Source: Mesorhizobium plurifarium (GTDB lineage Bacteria; Pseudomonadota; Alphaproteobacteria; Rhizobiales; Rhizobiaceae). From it: DNA of 64,000 nt. The notes beneath the pieces are model-generated. The model had not been told where the DNA came from, did not search any database, and saw nothing but the letters and a program-made list of their open reading frames with translations. Below, in pieces: positions 52,932 through 61,361 of this stretch. Position 1 is the stretch's first letter. Each line of letters begins with the position of its first letter. The DNA lies in assembly GCA_000824785.1 (NCBI GenBank), contig CCNB01000003.1, positions 62,001-126,000 on the forward strand. The letters run 5' to 3'. The position numbers were made by a program, and so were the translations under genes.

Positions 52932-53297
52932 GTATCGGGCTCAATCGCTCGGACATATGGAGCGGACTCGATGCTCGGTGCGGGGTCCACCGCGTCAAGG
53001 AGTGGCCCGCGGTTTCCAAGAACACGCGGGCCGAGAGCGGATTGGCAAAAAACAACGTTCCGCCAGGCATCCGGCTAGATGCGTATCAACTGTCTGGACC
53101 ATCTTCAGACTGAAGTCTCACTCATCGAACGCAGAGGCCCGAGACCTCGATTTGTAAGAAACAAGAGGACATCAATTTCATTTGGTAGCAAGCCGCCGGA
53201 CAAAGTCCCTTCATCGGCGGTTGACCACGGAGTGCCTGCCATTCCTGCGATATGGCAGGCACTCCTTCCCTCTTGAAGCCCCTTGGAGTTGCTGACC
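52932..53297. other. Intergenic region with no gene seen
   Basis: 366 bases between two small plus-strand genes. Frames in it on both strands are not protein-like. Its main feature is the strong hairpin at 53229-53265, listed separately. Confidence 0.55.
53229..53265 (+). other. Perfect 14-base hairpin
   Basis: GGAGTGCCTGCCAT and ATGGCAGGCACTCC form a perfect 14-base stem with a 9-base loop, 33 bases before the ATG of the next gene. It is followed by TTCCCTCTT, too poor in T for a clear intrinsic terminator. It could be a weak terminator, a protein-binding palindrome, or a leader structure of the downstream message. Confidence 0.6.
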
Positions 53298-53573
53298 ATG
53301 CAACTCGGCAACATGATCGCGAACCTGTTTGCAGCGCTGTTTCTGGCGGTGTTGATTGGCGGCGTCTTCCTCCTCTTCGGCAGGCCGCTCTTGCCGCAAC
53401 GCCAGGCCCAGATGGTGATCCTTCTTCCGATCGACACGATCGCGACAGGATCGGTGCGCAAGGCCTGTGTCGAGCCGTGCCTGCCGGTCCGCTTCGATCT
53501 CAAGCTCGCGCCCGTTAGGCCGCCCGATGAAGGCAGGCGGGGGAACCAGCCCGTGGCTCATGCCGTTGAATGA
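53298..53573 (+). CDS. Small single-span membrane protein
   Basis: A 91-residue protein with one hydrophobic helix near the start (ANLFAALFLAVLIGGVFLLF) and a soluble tail containing two cysteines (KACVEPCLPVRF). I do not recognise it. The ATG at 53298 is preferred. TTG codons just before it are in frame. Its stop overlaps the start of the next gene by four bases. Confidence 0.5.
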   Translation: MQLGNMIANLFAALFLAVLIGGVFLLFGRPLLPQRQAQMVILLPIDTIATGSVRKACVEPCLPVRFDLKLAPVRPPDEGRRGNQPVAHAVE

Positions 53574-53833
53574 GCGAAGGGATGGCGCTGGCGGAGGCCG
53601 CCATGGATAATTTCGAACTCATCGATCTTCTGTGCGTCATCGACGCATGCGCGAGCGACCGTTTGGCCGGGCGTGTCGTGGCGATGTCGAAGGCGGTCGA
53701 GGAATTGCGCGTGTTGACTGGCGATTTCGTCTCGTCGGACGAGGACGCGACCAACGCCTTGACGCAGGTCGCGCTCGAACGCGGCTGCGCGGTGCTCTTC
53801 GACGAGCAGCCGGGCGCGGATATCATGGGCTAG
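53570..53833 (+). CDS. Small hypothetical protein, 87 residues
   Basis: A soluble, helical, acidic protein (MDNFELIDLLCVIDACASDR, LRVLTGDFVSSDEDATNAL). Its start lies in the stop of the membrane protein gene (ATGA), so both are likely made together. An in-frame ATG lies eleven residues inside (MDNFEL), with no stronger ribosome site. Function unknown. Confidence 0.5.
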   Translation: MSEGMALAEAAMDNFELIDLLCVIDACASDRLAGRVVAMSKAVEELRVLTGDFVSSDEDATNALTQVALERGCAVLFDEQPGADIMG

Positions 53834-53864
53834 CGCAATCTCTTCCAGACCGGAAGATTGGCGC

Positions 53865-55091
53865 TCATTTCGCCAGGGTGATCATCCGGCCCGCATATGC
53901 CGCCCGGCCCCCGAGTTCGGCCGTGCATTCCGACTTTACGGCCGAGTTTCCTATCATCGCGATAGTGTCGCCGACCAGCCGCAGGCAACTGCCCTGTGCG
54001 TTCATGTCCGAGTTTCCGGTGTAGGTGATGGCGGCATCCGGAGCGTAGATGAAGCCACTCACCACCGAGCCGGATCCGCCGTTGAGCAACAGCGGCTGAG
54101 TGTTGCCATGAGCCTGGAAGATGGTGATGCCGGCGTAAGGACCGCTCGTCGGCGGCGAGAGGTTCACCTGCTCGTTGGCGTTGATGGTGAGCTGCGAGTT
54201 TTCCATCAGGAAGATCGTCACGCCCTGGCCGCTCAGGCTGCCGTTGCCTCCCGGCTTTATGGTGACGTTGCGCATGATGTAGGTGCCCGGTTTGAGGGCG
54301 ATCTTTCCAGACAAGGTCTTGTCGCAATAGGTGCCCGGCGAGAGCGTCACTGTCTTGCCATTGGGCACCGGCAGGCAGAGCGTGTAGGCAGGCGGAACGA
54401 CGTCGGCCAGCGGATCGAACGAAGCATACTGGTTTTCGTGCGGCGCGCCGCAGGAAAGCGTGGCATTGGGCGGCGTCAGCCCTTGCGTGCCGCCCACCGT
54501 CGAGACGCAGCCGGCGCTGACGATCGCCGAGCCTCCGCGGCTGATGGCGTCGGGCGCGTCCGAATTGGCTGCGATCACGCAGCCGTTCATCGCCACATCG
54601 GTCGAGCCTTGCAGGCTGACCGCGCTGTCGGCGTGCTGATCGAGCGCGAGCACGCAGGCTTGCGCGCCGGGTTTGAGCTTGACCGAGGCGCTGCGCGTCG
54701 CCTGCCAGGCCGGCATGCCGCTGATGAAGGCCGGCCGGCTGACGCTCGACGACAGCGAAATGAAGTAGGCGCCCGGACCGCCGCTTGCGCTGGCCTGGAA
54801 GGCGGCGAGGCTGCCCGATAGCTCCTGCGCGTCGGCTGCGCTCATATTGGCTGCGAAGAAGGTCTGGCCGAGTTGCTGCACCTCGCTCGCCGACATGCTC
54901 GCCTGGTATTTCGTGCCGATCGCCAGACCGGCCGCGTCCAATGAGTTCTGCAACTGCGCGGCGTCGTCGCTCGTGCCTATCAGATCGACGGATGCCGCCA
55001 CGCCAAGCATGAGCGGCACCATGACGACCGCGGCCGCGATCGCGAAGTTGCCGCGCCTCGATGCCAAAAACCGTCCCAACATGGAGCCCAA
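53865..55091 (-). CDS. TadG-like pilus-associated protein
   Basis: The 408-residue protein has an N-terminal basic segment and one hydrophobic helix (NFAIAAAVVMVPLMLGVAASVDL) of the TadE/TadG type. A long region after it repeats short beta-strand turns (SPGTYCDKTLSGKIALKPGTYIMRN). The C-terminal half closely resembles that of the divergent protein at 55364-56629 (KACVLAL, then GCxxxxNSDAPDAI, then PGTYC). In Tad systems TadG-like proteins anchor in the inner membrane and help pilus assembly. No cpa/rcp/tad motor genes are in the window. The ATG at 55082 is an alternative start. Confidence 0.75.
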   Translation of the reverse strand: MGSMLGRFLASRRGNFAIAAAVVMVPLMLGVAASVDLIGTSDDAAQLQNSLDAAGLAIGTKYQASMSASEVQQLGQTFFAANMSAADAQELSGSLAAFQASASGGPGAYFISLSSSVSRPAFISGMPAWQATRSASVKLKPGAQACVLALDQHADSAVSLQGSTDVAMNGCVIAANSDAPDAISRGGSAIVSAGCVSTVGGTQGLTPPNATLSCGAPHENQYASFDPLADVVPPAYTLCLPVPNGKTVTLSPGTYCDKTLSGKIALKPGTYIMRNVTIKPGGNGSLSGQGVTIFLMENSQLTINANEQVNLSPPTSGPYAGITIFQAHGNTQPLLLNGGSGSVVSGFIYAPDAAITYTGNSDMNAQGSCLRLVGDTIAMIGNSAVKSECTAELGGRAAYAGRMITLAK

Positions 55092-55363
55092 TCCTCGCCG
55101 ATATGCGGTATGTGATATGCGCGCCGTCTCAACGAGCGATTTGCAAAAAAGTTAAAATGCAGAAAGCGCTAAAACATTAGCTTTTACAGACGCTTATGTC
55201 TTAAGTCCGATATATTGTGGGCCTTAGGTCTTAGTCCACGCGGCGCAAGGTCGGGACAGTGGAGCGCTGGGGTCCCACCGGCGCAAATCGAGCGAAATAA
55301 TTAGGCATTCGTTCACATCGCAATGATGTCGTGACGGCTGGGATAGCTTGGGCGCGCTCGACC

Positions 55364-56629
55364 ATGGCCTTTTTGGGTGGTTCTTTCAGACATCTTTTTT
55401 CTCAAATTTTTTTTCGACGCCTTTGCGAGAGCAGGGGCGGCAATGTCGCCACCATTTTCGCGCTCACCCTGCCGGTCGTCGTCGGCGGCGCGGGGCTCGG
55501 CGTCGAGACCTCCTACTGGTACTATTCGAGCCTGAAGCTTCAGGCGATCGCCGACGCGGCCGCCTATGCTGGGGCGTTGGAAAAGATCCAGGGGTCCAAC
55601 ACCGCGGCTATTACGGTGGCCGCCACGTCATCGGCCACCTCGAATGGCCTGGGTTCGGGTACGATCGTCGTCAACACCCCGCCGACGTCGGGACCGAATA
55701 CGGCCAAGAAGGCGGTGGAGGTCATCCTCAACCAGAATCTCGACCGGATGTTCACCTCCATTTTCACGCAGACGAAGGTGCCGGAACGGGCGAGGGCGGT
55801 GGCGCTGATCACCAACGCTTCGAAGGCCTGCGTGCTGGCGCTCAATCCTTCGGCCTCGCAGGCGGCGCTCTTCTCCGGCAGCACCAATGTCAAGCTCAAA
55901 GGCTGCTCGGTCATGTCGGATTCGACTGCCAGCGACGCCATCAAGGTGCAGGGATCGGCCAGCCTCACCACGGACTGCCTGATTACGGTCGGCGGCGTTT
56001 CACTAAACAATCCGGTGACTACGACCTGCAATGCTCCGATCACTCAAGCCTTGCCCGTATCCGACCCCTTTGCCAGCCTGCCGGTGCCTGCGGCCACCAA
56101 CCCGTGCAGGAATATCAACGGCAACAAGACGGCCCAAACGATCCAGCCCGGGACCTACTGCAGCGGCATGAACCTCAACGGCAACGTCACACTTGATCCT
56201 GGCGTTTACGTCCTGCAGGGCAATTTGAAGATCAACGCGGGAGCGGTCATTACGTGCACCGCACCTTGCACCGACGGCGTAACCATCTACATGGCCGGCA
56301 GCTCGACGGTGAGCATGAACGGCAACGCCACTGTGACGCTGAGCGCGCCGACCTCCGGCACGTATTCCGGCGTGTTGTTCTATGGCGACAGGACCGGGGC
56401 CGCGGCGCAGAGCACCTTCAACGGCACTGCGACCTCCTTGCTTACCGGCGCGATCTATTTCCCCAGGCAGCAGGTCAATTACCTCGGCAATTTCTCGGGC
56501 CTTGACGGCTGCACGCAGGTCGTTGCCGACACCATCCAGTGGTCGGGCAATGCGACCATCAATCAGGACTGCTCGAAACACGGGGGCGCGGATATCCCGG
56601 CCGCGCCGTCGGTTGCGATCGTCGAGTGA
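55364..56629 (+). CDS. TadG-like pilus-associated protein
   Basis: The 421-residue relative of the divergent gene has the N-terminal TadG-like segment GGNVATIFALTLPVVVGGAGLGVE with YWYYSSLKLQAIADAAAYAGA after it, then the same beta-rich half with GSTNVKLKGCSVMSDSTASDAI, QPGTYCSGMNLNGNVTLDPG and SAPTSGTYSGVLFYG. The last part looks like a parallel beta-helix. A GTG at 55331 is in frame but has no better ribosome site. It leads an operon with two TadE-like genes that overlap at their stops and starts. Confidence 0.75.
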   Translation: MAFLGGSFRHLFSQIFFRRLCESRGGNVATIFALTLPVVVGGAGLGVETSYWYYSSLKLQAIADAAAYAGALEKIQGSNTAAITVAATSSATSNGLGSGTIVVNTPPTSGPNTAKKAVEVILNQNLDRMFTSIFTQTKVPERARAVALITNASKACVLALNPSASQAALFSGSTNVKLKGCSVMSDSTASDAIKVQGSASLTTDCLITVGGVSLNNPVTTTCNAPITQALPVSDPFASLPVPAATNPCRNINGNKTAQTIQPGTYCSGMNLNGNVTLDPGVYVLQGNLKINAGAVITCTAPCTDGVTIYMAGSSTVSMNGNATVTLSAPTSGTYSGVLFYGDRTGAAAQSTFNGTATSLLTGAIYFPRQQVNYLGNFSGLDGCTQVVADTIQWSGNATINQDCSKHGGADIPAAPSVAIVE

Positions 56630-57078
56630 AACCTGTGGCCAGGCAATTCCTTACGGCCGTTCGCGACAAGACGGGCATAGCCGCGGTGGAGTTGGCGCTG
56701 GTCCTGCCGGTTCTATGCGCAGCGTTGCTCGGCATCATGGACGGCTGGTCCTACGTCTCCAACTCGCTGGCGATGCGCTCCGGCGTGAAGACAGCGGCAA
56801 ACTTGCTGTTGGCCGGTGGGGCTAACGACAGCGCCACCCAGGCCGCCGCGCTCGCAAGCTGGCAAAACAAGCCAGCCGATGCGGCGGTCACGGTGAGCCG
56901 CACATACAAATGCGGAACGACTGTGGTCGCATCGTCGTCGACCATGTGTGCGGGATCCAAGTGGCCCTCGATCTACGTTCAGATCCAGGCGTCGGGCACC
57001 TGGATCCCACCCTTTACCTTCGGCCCCTTCCCGGACAACACCGCGATGAGACATCAACAGGTGGTCCGTGTGCGCTGA
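56626..57078 (+). CDS. TadE-like pseudopilin
   Basis: The 150-residue protein has an N-terminal TadE-like helix, [20 protein letters not shown], with the E after AV that is typical of TadE/TadF-type pseudopilins. The rest is secreted-like, with a Cys pair in [18 protein letters not shown]. The GTG start at 56626 lies inside the stop of the TadG-like gene (GTGA), so coupling is likely. It is probably processed and held in the inner membrane. Confidence 0.75.
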   Translation: MKPVARQFLTAVRDKTGIAAVELALVLPVLCAALLGIMDGWSYVSNSLAMRSGVKTAANLLLAGGANDSATQAAALASWQNKPADAAVTVSRTYKCGTTVVASSSTMCAGSKWPSIYVQIQASGTWIPPFTFGPFPDNTAMRHQQVVRVR

Positions 57079-57484
57079 ACGAAGACTCCGGCTTTCGGCA
57101 TTTGCGGCCAATGAAGCGGGCGGCGCTGGTCTTGAATTCGCGCTGGTCGCGCCTTTTCTCATCATGCTCCTGTTCGGCATCTTCGCCTTCGGCTGGTCGA
57201 TGAACAGCATATCCAGCGTGCGCTACGCGCTCGAAGCTTCCGCGCGCTCCCTGCAGCTCAACAACACGCTGACGCAGACCGATATCCAGGCGATCGCGAC
57301 GCAGAAGCTGCAAGCGCTCGGGCTGCGGAATGTGAATGTCACCATCACCACCGACCCCGCGAGCGGCGGCTTCCGCATGGCGCATGTCAACGCCAGCTAC
57401 GCCTTCGTCATCAGCTTCCCCTATTTCAGCGATTTTCCGATCCGCTACACGACCTCGGTGACCGTGCCGTTGGTCGGCGGTTAG
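57068..57484 (+). CDS. TadE-like pseudopilin
   Basis: The 138-residue protein has the pattern [48 protein letters not shown], the classic TadE N-terminal helix, then a beta-rich domain. It starts with GTG inside the end of the previous gene (11 bases overlap). Together with the first TadE-like gene and TadG-like genes it forms a small surface or pilus-related unit. Confidence 0.77.
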   Translation: MCAERRLRLSAFAANEAGGAGLEFALVAPFLIMLLFGIFAFGWSMNSISSVRYALEASARSLQLNNTLTQTDIQAIATQKLQALGLRNVNVTITTDPASGGFRMAHVNASYAFVISFPYFSDFPIRYTTSVTVPLVGG

Positions 57485-57678
57485 GGCGACCCCAGTAAAG
57501 CGGTCCCGCCCGGCGACTTTGCTACAGACTTCCATCCGCAATTGCAGGGCACGTACAACCAACCGGGAACTCGGCACGCGGCATCCATGCACTATTTTAG
57601 CAATCTCTAAAGTCGCAAGCCTGGCGCCAGCCCGGAGTGCTAGAGGTTTGCTGTTATCCATATATCAGGAGCGCAGCC

Positions 57679-57963
57679 ATGACCTCTGTTGTAGGAAGCC
57701 AGCACGCGACCAGCTTAGTGCATCATCCGAGCAAGACCCATACGTCGTCGGAAGCCTTCCCCGGCAACAGCGCCGAAAGCGTCGGCCATCTCGCAAAGGC
57801 TTCGGTTTCCGAGACGGATGCCAGCGATCCGAACGCGCAGGGAAAGGCGGCGTCCCGGATCGCTCGGATGGATCTGACGGTGCTGTCCCCGACCGATTCA
57901 GGTGATCAGGAGCCGGACGCCGCGTCCGACGCCGCGGCGGACGGCGAGGGTACGAAGCTTTAA
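57679..57963 (+). CDS. Small hydrophilic hypothetical protein
   Basis: The 94-residue protein has Ser, Ala, Asp and His in high share and no hydrophobic core, so it is probably disordered. It starts MTSVVGSQHATSLVHHPSKT. CAGGAG seven bases upstream supports the ATG at 57679. I do not recognise a family. Confidence 0.5.
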   Translation: MTSVVGSQHATSLVHHPSKTHTSSEAFPGNSAESVGHLAKASVSETDASDPNAQGKAASRIARMDLTVLSPTDSGDQEPDAASDAAADGEGTKL

Positions 57964-58104
57964 CTCTTCCGTTTAACGGAGCGAAACAACCAAGCTCGTG
58001 CGGCCCGGCATTCCGCAGGATCGCCGAACCGCCGCAAGACTATGTTTCGCGCAATTCCGGGCGCAAACAACACTGCGCACTTGCTTTAGCTATGCCAACC
58101 TAGG

Positions 58105-58395
58105 CTAGCAGCCTTCCGTGGTCGTCTTCATCTGGCCGGGAGCGTTCGATTTGGCGCTTGTGTCCTGCTGGCCAGGCGCGGCCTGCTTCGCGCTGCCGGT
58201 CTGCTGCCCAGGCGCGCAATCCTTGGCCGAATTCGGGTTGGTCGAATTCGTCGTGGTCTGGTCCGTGCCCTGGCTGTTCGGCATCGTGGTCGTGGTGGAC
58301 GATGACGACGAGGTGCCCGACGACGTACCCGACTGTGCCGTGGCCAGGCCACAGGACAAAGCAACAAAGGCGGCGGTGAGAAGAATTCGGCTCAT
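58105..58395 (-). CDS. Small exported low-complexity protein
   Basis: The 96-residue protein has a signal peptide (MSRILLTAAFVALSCGLATA, then QSG) and a Ser/Thr-rich region. Three spaced copies of an APGQ-type motif follow (CAPGQQTGSAKQ, AAPGQQDTSAKS, NAPGQMKTT). The start at 58395 is preferred over 58416. The mature protein is probably periplasmic and disordered. It has a good candidate EcfG promoter upstream, so it may be a stress-induced envelope protein. Confidence 0.65.
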   Translation of the reverse strand: MSRILLTAAFVALSCGLATAQSGTSSGTSSSSSTTTTMPNSQGTDQTTTNSTNPNSAKDCAPGQQTGSAKQAAPGQQDTSAKSNAPGQMKTTTEGC

Positions 58396-58755
58396 GATGA
58401 CTATCCTTTTAGGCAATGTCCCTTCGCTTGTTTAACCCTGACCTTCGGGCAGAGTTCCGACGGATGCATTTGTTCCCGATCGCGAGGATTTCTCGGTTGG
58501 AAATACCTCTTCGGACCATGGTCCGGCGGGACAAGGGCCCTCATTGTTCCAAACGGCCCAAGGACGATCGGCCCTTTTATTTTCTTTAAGTTTCAACAGG
58601 TTAAGGGTATTTTTCCGAAAATTGCCGGGCGGCTGCCGCCATGCTCTCATTTCGCGACCGCAATTGCTTAAAGTTTATCCGACGCCATTAGGAAATTCTC
58701 ATAAGAGGCTGCCTAGCGGTTGGGCCATGCGACGATTCATCTGCGGAGAAGCACA
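58396..58755. other. Divergent region between two exported-protein genes
   Basis: 360 bases. The left end holds the candidate stress promoter at 58434-58458. The rest, 58460-58755, has GGTCCGG- and GGCCC-rich palindromic bits around 58510-58575 and then an AT-rich part. No clear gene is seen. Confidence 0.5.
58434..58458 (-). promoter_or_regulatory. Candidate EcfG (general stress sigma) promoter
   Basis: The minus strand has GGAAC (58458-58454), 16 bases, then GGTT (58437-58434). The alphaproteobacterial general stress sigma factor EcfG recognises GGAAC-N16/17-CGTT. This site has one mismatch in the -10 part. It is 38 bases before the start of the small exported protein gene. Confidence 0.5.
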
Positions 58756-59547
58756 ATGACATTGCGAAAGACACTCCTGGCATCCCTTGCCATTCTTGCG
58801 CTCGCGGCCGCGCCGGCGCTTGCCGGCGCCGGCGGTAATGGTGGCGGCCATGGCAATGGCGGCAGCCATGGTGGCGGCAACGGCAACGGCGGCAACGGAA
58901 ATGGCGGCGGCAACGCCGGCGGTAAAGGCAACGGCAACAGCGGTGCTTCGCACGGCAAGTCGGCCACGGCCCCGGGCCACAACAAGGGCACCGACAGCGC
59001 TTCCGACGACGACAGCTCGACCGACGACACGACGACGGCTGCCACGCCGAAGGAGAAGAACCTTCACGCCAAGCTCGGCCGGCTGAACTCGCTGCAGCGC
59101 AACATCAACGCCTACATGAATTCCAAGAGCAAGAAGTTCGCCGGCATCCAGGCTTACGTGACGCAGGCCGCGGCGGCCCAGAACGCGCAGGCCGCGGTTG
59201 ATGCTGCCCAGACGGCTGTGGATGCCGCCCAGGCCAAGCTCGACGCGCTGAACGCCCTTGCGAGCAACCCCGCCACTCCGCCCGACCAGGTCCCGACCGC
59301 TCAGCAACTCGCTGATGCGCAAACCGCGCTGACCGAGGCACAGGATGCGCTCGCCGCCGCTGAGACCACGGCACAAAATACGCCGCCCCCCACCGACGCG
59401 TCCCTCGATACGGCTCTCGCCGACATGGCCAACAAGCCGGTCGACGCCGACGTCACCGCTTGGGCGAAGGATACGCTGGCAGGCAAGATCGACGCCGTTG
59501 CCGCTGCCACGGCGACGACGACCACATCGACCACAACGACCCCATAA
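58756..59547 (+). CDS. Exported Gly/Asn-rich protein with helical C-terminal part
   Basis: The 263-residue protein has a signal peptide (MTLRKTLLASLAILALAAAP, cleavage near ALA-GA), then a Gly/Asn/His-rich stretch (about 25-65), a Ser/Asp/Thr-rich spacer and a coiled, Ala-rich helical part (about 120-190, e.g. NAQAAVDAAQTAVDAAQAKLDA). The helical repeats and the Gly-rich part suggest an envelope structural protein. GGAG seven bases before ATG supports the start. I do not recognise a family. Confidence 0.65.
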   Translation: MTLRKTLLASLAILALAAAPALAGAGGNGGGHGNGGSHGGGNGNGGNGNGGGNAGGKGNGNSGASHGKSATAPGHNKGTDSASDDDSSTDDTTTAATPKEKNLHAKLGRLNSLQRNINAYMNSKSKKFAGIQAYVTQAAAAQNAQAAVDAAQTAVDAAQAKLDALNALASNPATPPDQVPTAQQLADAQTALTEAQDALAAAETTAQNTPPPTDASLDTALADMANKPVDADVTAWAKDTLAGKIDAVAAATATTTTSTTTTP

Positions 59548-59581
59548 GGCCGGTCGAACCGACCAGAGGGCGAACGAAGAT

Positions 59582-59611
59582 GCCGCCGGGCCTCGCCCGG
59601 CGGCTTCTTTG
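59582..59611 (+). terminator. Intrinsic terminator
   Basis: GCCGCCGGG, loop CCTCG and CCCGGCGGC make a 9-base stem followed by TTCTTTGT. It lies 35 bases after the stop of the Gly-rich protein gene. Confidence 0.75.
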
Positions 59612-59646
59612 TGTCGGCGGCCGCACATTTGGGGTCTCAGAAAGGA

Positions 59647-59726
59647 AAATGGCTCGCCTCGATCGAGGCGAGCCAAAGCGGGAGCCGCATGGTTGGGTGT
59701 CGGTTCCCGCCACAGGTTGCCACCTG
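59647..59726 (+). repeat. Dispersed repeat, copy A (inverted relative to 61152-61228)
   Basis: The unit begins AAAAT and a perfect 10-base hairpin GGCTCGCCTC-GATC-GAGGCGAGCC, then a GGGAGCC/CGGTTCCC-type second hairpin, and ends AGGTTGCCACCTG. The same sequence in the other direction occurs at 61152-61228, so the two form a 1.6-kb-wide inverted pair around the J-domain gene. Confidence 0.75.
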
Positions 59727-60019
59727 TTTTGACGAAAGGCCGGCGCTTTCTTGGATGATGAAATGTTCGGGCGCTGCTGACGTTCTTTTCGCAAAAGTAT
59801 CGTACCGCGATACACTTATCGCTGGCCCCATAGGCAGGCAACAACTTTTAACGTTCGAGCCGCCGGCCACGTGGGATTGCATGAAGCCCCTGGCGGAGCG
59901 TCCTGACCGTCAATGGGTCAGCGCCGGCCTAATGCGATTGGCGCGTCGGACCTCAGTCGCCTTGTATTCGGTGGGCCACAACGCCAATGTACCCTGCACT
60001 CCCTGTTCTTGCCCGCCAC

Positions 60020-60160
60020 GGTGCATGGCTTAGACACCGCCGCCCCCGGCGAACCGAGCCCAGCTACAGGGAGGTAAGGAGACGACAGTCGATTCCTCGG
60101 GGATGTAGCTGTCCCTTCATCGAGCCCGCCACTGGTTCAGGCACCAGTAGGCGGGCTTTT
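60020..60160 (+). ncRNA. Candidate small RNA ending in a terminator
   Basis: No protein frame of worth lies in 59730-60160, but the region holds strong RNA structure. CAGCTACA (60061-60068) pairs with TGTAGCTG (60104-60111), with GAGG/CCTC pairing inside. The loop includes GGTAAGGAG. The stretch ends in a long terminator hairpin (60123-60160). This is what a rhizobial trans-acting small RNA looks like. I could not match it to a named family, and the 5' end is a guess because no clear promoter was found. Confidence 0.4.
60123..60160 (+). terminator. Strong intrinsic terminator
   Basis: AGCCCGCC with ACTGGT pairs with ACCAGT and GGCGGGCT (one unpaired A) around a 6-base loop, followed by TTTT. 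No coding gene on the plus strand ends just before it, so it should end the candidate small RNA. Confidence 0.75.
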
Positions 60161-60171
60161 GATGATCGGCC

Positions 60172-60270
60172 TAGAGCAATTCCAGGAACAGTATGTGAGC
60201 GGCTTTCCGTCCGGAATTGCCTAAAACAACGAGATAAGGCCTTCCGTTTCCGTGAAACGGTGAAACGCCC
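60172..60270. repeat. Rhizobial intergenic repeat
   Basis: AGAGCAATTCCAGGAA at the left, TCCGTCCGGAATTGC in the middle and TTCCGTGAAACGGTGAAACG at the right are the parts of an intergenic element spread through rhizobial genomes (from recall). AGAGCAATTCC and GGAATTGC form long arms. Its right end touches the stop codon of the J-domain gene. Confidence 0.6.
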
Positions 60271-60812
60271 TAATCGGCGTGATCGAGGAGGCGGGTAGGA
60301 TCGGTTCGACCCATGTTGCGCTTGGCCCCGGCGTGATCGATGCCTTCGACGGTGATGGCGAATGTTCCGTTCTCGGTTCTGCCGATGAAGCCCTTCGCCT
60401 TGAGGTACCACAGGTGGAATTCCAGGTGCTCGCGGGGGCAGCCCGACAGACGCTCGAGCTCTTCGTCACCGATGCCCGGATTGTTGACGTCCCGCCGGCG
60501 CCTCACATAGAGAAGCGACAGCAGATTGGCCTGGATGACGCTATCCCTCTCCATGCCGCCGCCGTCGCGCGCGCCTTCCGTGAGCTCGTGACGAAGGCCC
60601 AGATGCTCGCGATAAAGGACGTCGTACTGTGCCCGTTTGACCGGATCGCGAAGCGTATTGTGGGCTTCGACGATCTCGCTGAAACGCGATTCATTGCCGG
60701 TTTCCCGATTGTCGGGATGGTAGCGCATGGCAAAGTAGCGGAAGATCCGCTCGATGGTCTCGGTGTTGGCGTTCGGGCTTATTTCCAGAAGTTCGTAATA
60801 GTCGATGAACAT
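60270..60812 (-). CDS. J-domain (DnaJ-like) protein
   Basis: The 180-residue protein has residues 1-65 as a J-domain with the HPD tripeptide at 32-34 (AMRYHPDNRETG) and the helix DPVKRAQYDVLYRE. The second half (about 105-165) is a winged-helix-like segment, DEELERLSGCPREHLEFHLWYLKAKGFI. It lacks the Gly/Phe region and zinc fingers of DnaJ, so it is a type III J-protein that would stimulate a DnaK for a special client. Starts near 60812 have no strong ribosome site. Confidence 0.8.
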   Translation of the reverse strand: MFIDYYELLEISPNANTETIERIFRYFAMRYHPDNRETGNESRFSEIVEAHNTLRDPVKRAQYDVLYREHLGLRHELTEGARDGGGMERDSVIQANLLSLLYVRRRRDVNNPGIGDEELERLSGCPREHLEFHLWYLKAKGFIGRTENGTFAITVEGIDHAGAKRNMGRTDPTRLLDHAD

Positions 60813-61361
60813 GTAATCGTGCTTCCGAAATTACGGAAACCACTCCCCCAATCCCAAGCATCGCCCAAATGCCGCGCGCTTGCAAGGCGCCGCCGGGCCG
60901 GTCCCGAACCGCTACGGCCGGCGCAAATGCCCGCCGCAATTGCACGAACTTCGAGCCGGATTTGGGACGCTGAAGCACATGCTTTCGCCCGCCTGCCAGC
61001 AGGGAAGGGACATCCTGGTAGGCGCGCTGGTTCGCGGGCGCCTGATCGGCGAAAAGGCTTGCTCTGGTGTACGGAATGGAAGCTTACGGACCGATCCGCG
61101 ATCGCGGTGGAATAAATTCCGCACTCTGCTACGCTGGCTGTGTTTGAAATTCAGGTGGCAACCTGGATGGGAGCCGACCTCAAGCCCGGCTCCCTTTTTG
61201 GCTCGCCTCGAAAGAGGCGAGCCATTTTTTTGGCGAACCCGCCGGCCCGCCTCGCAGCTTTCGCCCGAAAGCGGCACCGACTTAAGTGCGCCATGGCTAA
61301 TATGGCTTGCAAGATGTAGACTTCGTGGAGTCGGCTTTAGAGGCATTGGGAGGACAACAAA
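60813..61361. other. Intergenic region carrying repeat copy B
   Basis: 549 bases between the J-domain gene (leftwards) and a membrane protein gene (rightwards). Frames here are not protein-like. The only clear feature is the repeat at 61152-61228. Confidence 0.55.
61152..61228 (-). repeat. Dispersed repeat, copy B
   Basis: Reverse-complement copy of 59647-59726. It starts CAGGTGGCAACCTGG, passes GGGAGCC/GGCTCCC, and ends in the GGCTCGCCTC-GAAA-GAGGCGAGCC hairpin and ATTTT. The stems are conserved while the loop bases differ, which points to selection or to the structure being the unit. Confidence 0.75.

Noticed and set aside
58800..58960. Short regular GGC/AAC-rich repeats that could suggest a CRISPR or satellite
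   Set aside because: They encode the Gly/Asn-rich part of an exported protein. There are no spacers and no cas genes.
60130..60150. GGTTCAGGCACC resembling a tRNA T-arm
   Set aside because: The surrounding bases form a terminator stem. No acceptor, D or anticodon arms are present.
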